Positions 15,601-16,127 of a stretch of DNA of 16,127 nucleotides are shown here, piece by piece; the stretch's first letter is position 1, and every line of letters starts with the position of its first letter. Under the pieces are notes generated by a model. It made no database searches and was not told the DNA's origin. It worked only from the letters and a program-made list of their open reading frames with translations. The position numbers and the translations under genes were made by a program. Origin of the DNA: Bacteroidota bacterium (GTDB lineage Bacteria; Bacteroidota; Bacteroidia; Chitinophagales; Chitinophagaceae); contig CANHJA010000022.1 in assembly GCA_947460795.1 (NCBI GenBank), positions 1 through 16,127 of the forward strand, given 5' to 3'.

Positions 15601-16053
15601 ACTGATTTAGAAATTCTTATTCCAGATTCCTATGTAGAAAGTATTGCTGAACGTTTATCACTTTATACCCACTTAGATGATTGTGCAACAGATGAAGAAT
15701 TAGAGAACTTCAGAAATTCAATGATAGATCGTTTTGGCCCAATCCCTAAACAAGTAAATGATTTATTTATAGCGTTAAAAGTGCGCTGGTTAGGAAAGGA
15801 AATTGGTTTTGAAAAAGTGATGTTGAAAAATACTCAATTGCGATTATATTTTGTGTCGAACCCAGATTCTCCTTATTTTGAAAGCGATACATTTAAACAT
15901 ATTTTAGATGTCATTCAGTTTCAAATTAAAGGTGCTCGATTGAAAAACATTGGAACTAATTTTATGTTGATTATTGACAAAATCAATTCCATTACAGAAT
16001 TAGAAAGTTTATTAAGAAGACTCGTAAAGCCAAGTGTTGCGACAGCATCATAA
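12673..16053 (+). CDS. mfd: Transcription-repair coupling factor Mfd
   Basis: A 1126-residue ATP-dependent DNA translocase that removes stalled RNA polymerase from DNA lesions and recruits UvrA; the length is normal. The UvrB-like N-terminal module spans about 1-350 (for example FEPGQFAIRGGIIDIYSFG). The RNA polymerase interaction domain starts near 435 (LQPGDFIAHIDHGIGRY). The RecG-like motor follows: Walker A GDVGFGKTE (592-600), DEEQ (693-696), LTATPIPRTLQ, STNIVESGVDISNANT and the arginine-finger motif QLRGRVGRS (about 861-869). The translocation segment GGEQSGFITDIGFEMYQKIL and the C-terminal regulatory domain (about 970-1100) complete it. It is encoded alone here, and all core helicase motifs are intact. 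The 74 bases after its stop contain no recognised feature. Confidence 0.97.
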   Translation: MNLQYLQDLYAQHTCLKTLTDEIVLPQPKIISLKNSLASSFSFLATSVFKQLDFNHVFILDDKESAAYFHNDFETISNALDVCLFPDSYKKSGTVGELNSSHVMLRAETLMKFNVDHPKRKVLITYPEALVEKVINSTTFSKNTIYIKQSQKLDTDFLFEFLVDMGFSKVDFVFEPGQFAIRGGIIDIYSFGNENPYRVELFDDEVDTIRIFNPETQLSERKLLQVTIIPNIETHFENQEKISLFDFLPDNTIYWIRDTEHTIERIKKLEAYVVDKGTIVVLNEKEEEINITANDFTSVEKIISSLKEKTIIEFSKGFAAENFEKPIHKEFQFHTNEQPSFNRNFELLIKDLQDKTAAHYTIFIFSENPKQLERLRSIFEELKANIVFTPIPISIAQGFIDNDLKIVCYTDHQIFQRYHKYKMKQAYSQGKALSLRTLRELQPGDFIAHIDHGIGRYSGLQKIDVNGVMQEAVRIIYKDNDVLYVNINSLHKITKYTGKDGTEPKMHKIGSGVWEKLKNKTKKQVKDIASDLIKLYAERKASKGFQFSPDSYMQTELEASFMYEDTPDQYKAIVDVKKDMESESPMDRLVCGDVGFGKTEVAIRAAFKSIVDGKQAVILVPTTILAYQHYQNLKERLKDFPCTVDYLNRFKSAKEKKETLLRLQEGKIDIIIGTHALLGKDVKYKDLGLLIIDEEQKFGVGAKEKIRGIKANVDTLTLTATPIPRTLQFSLMGARDLSIINTPPPNRQPVHTELAMFDDKLIQEAIYYETERGGQVFFVHNRVQGLAEMKARIQALCPDISIGMAHGQLEGDELEETILDFMAHKYDVLVSTNIVESGVDISNANTMIINNAHQFGLSDLHQLRGRVGRSNKKAFCYLLAPSLALLPSDSKKRLQTIEQFSELGSGFQISMKDLDIRGAGNMLGGEQSGFITDIGFEMYQKILNEAIRELKHTDFKDVFKDQILDKEDYVSECNVDTDLEILIPDSYVESIAERLSLYTHLDDCATDEELENFRNSMIDRFGPIPKQVNDLFIALKVRWLGKEIGFEKVMLKNTQLRLYFVSNPDSPYFESDTFKHILDVIQFQIKGARLKNIGTNFMLIIDKINSITELESLLRRLVKPSVATAS

Positions 16054-16127
16054 ATCTTACCAACAGCAAGGATCATACTTTACATTATCTTTTTAAAAAG
16101 AATTTTTTAGAAAATTATTTTCTACAG

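Noticed and set aside
16054..16127. Possible regulatory sequence or next gene after mfd
   Set aside because: Only 74 AT-rich bases are visible; a TTTTTAAAAA-like palindrome near 16090 is too weak to call, and no start codon or promoter is convincing.

Overview
The window looks like chromosomal DNA from a member of the Bacteroidota, probably from the Chitinophagia/Sphingobacteriia side, though I cannot place it more exactly. The reasons are AT-rich sequence with few Shine-Dalgarno sites, several matches to the Bacteroidota -7 promoter element TAnnTTTG, a large secreted protein with GEVED domains and a type IX secretion (T9SS) C-terminal sorting domain, and an E1 alpha-beta fusion dehydrogenase. 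No tRNA, rRNA, CRISPR array, insertion sequence or phage gene was seen.

Layout. Positions 1-64 hold the probable tail of an upstream gene, followed by a metal-dependent amidohydrolase (75-1205, +). On the minus strand lie a NodB polysaccharide deacetylase (1238-1867) and an unrecognised 53-residue ORF (1881-2042) with its own promoter. Next comes a minus-strand ECF sigma factor gene (3262-3840) overlapping a gene for a membrane protein that joins an anti-sigma-like N-terminus to a trypsin-like protease (2193-3278). Facing away from these is a small Ala/Thr/Pro/Glu-rich lipoprotein gene (4122-4358, +). After it come the ribosomal operon rpsF-rpsR-rplI (4562-5650) with a structured leader, the 1090-residue T9SS cargo protein (5766-9038), a fused 2-oxoacid dehydrogenase E1 (9169-11271), exported methionine sulfoxide reductases MsrB and MsrA (11365-12573), and the transcription-repair coupling factor Mfd (12673-16053).

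The most notable signal is at 3863-4095. The sigma factor gene and the divergent lipoprotein gene each carry the same bipartite element, TTGGGTTAC-N14-GGTATTAAT, with identical 14-base spacing and each pointing at its own gene. This is most simply read as the promoter recognised by the sigma factor. It implies an autoregulated circuit: ECF sigma, a membrane anti-sigma carrying a periplasmic serine protease, and a surface or periplasmic lipoprotein as target. The element also overlaps the upstream ATG of the sigma gene, so the real start is probably the next in-frame ATG at 3840.

Other points are a nested hairpin at the 5' end of the rpsF transcript, a low-complexity in-frame insertion next to the thiamine-diphosphate site of the E1 gene, and export signals on both Msr enzymes. 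All function calls come from reading motifs by eye; no database search was run.
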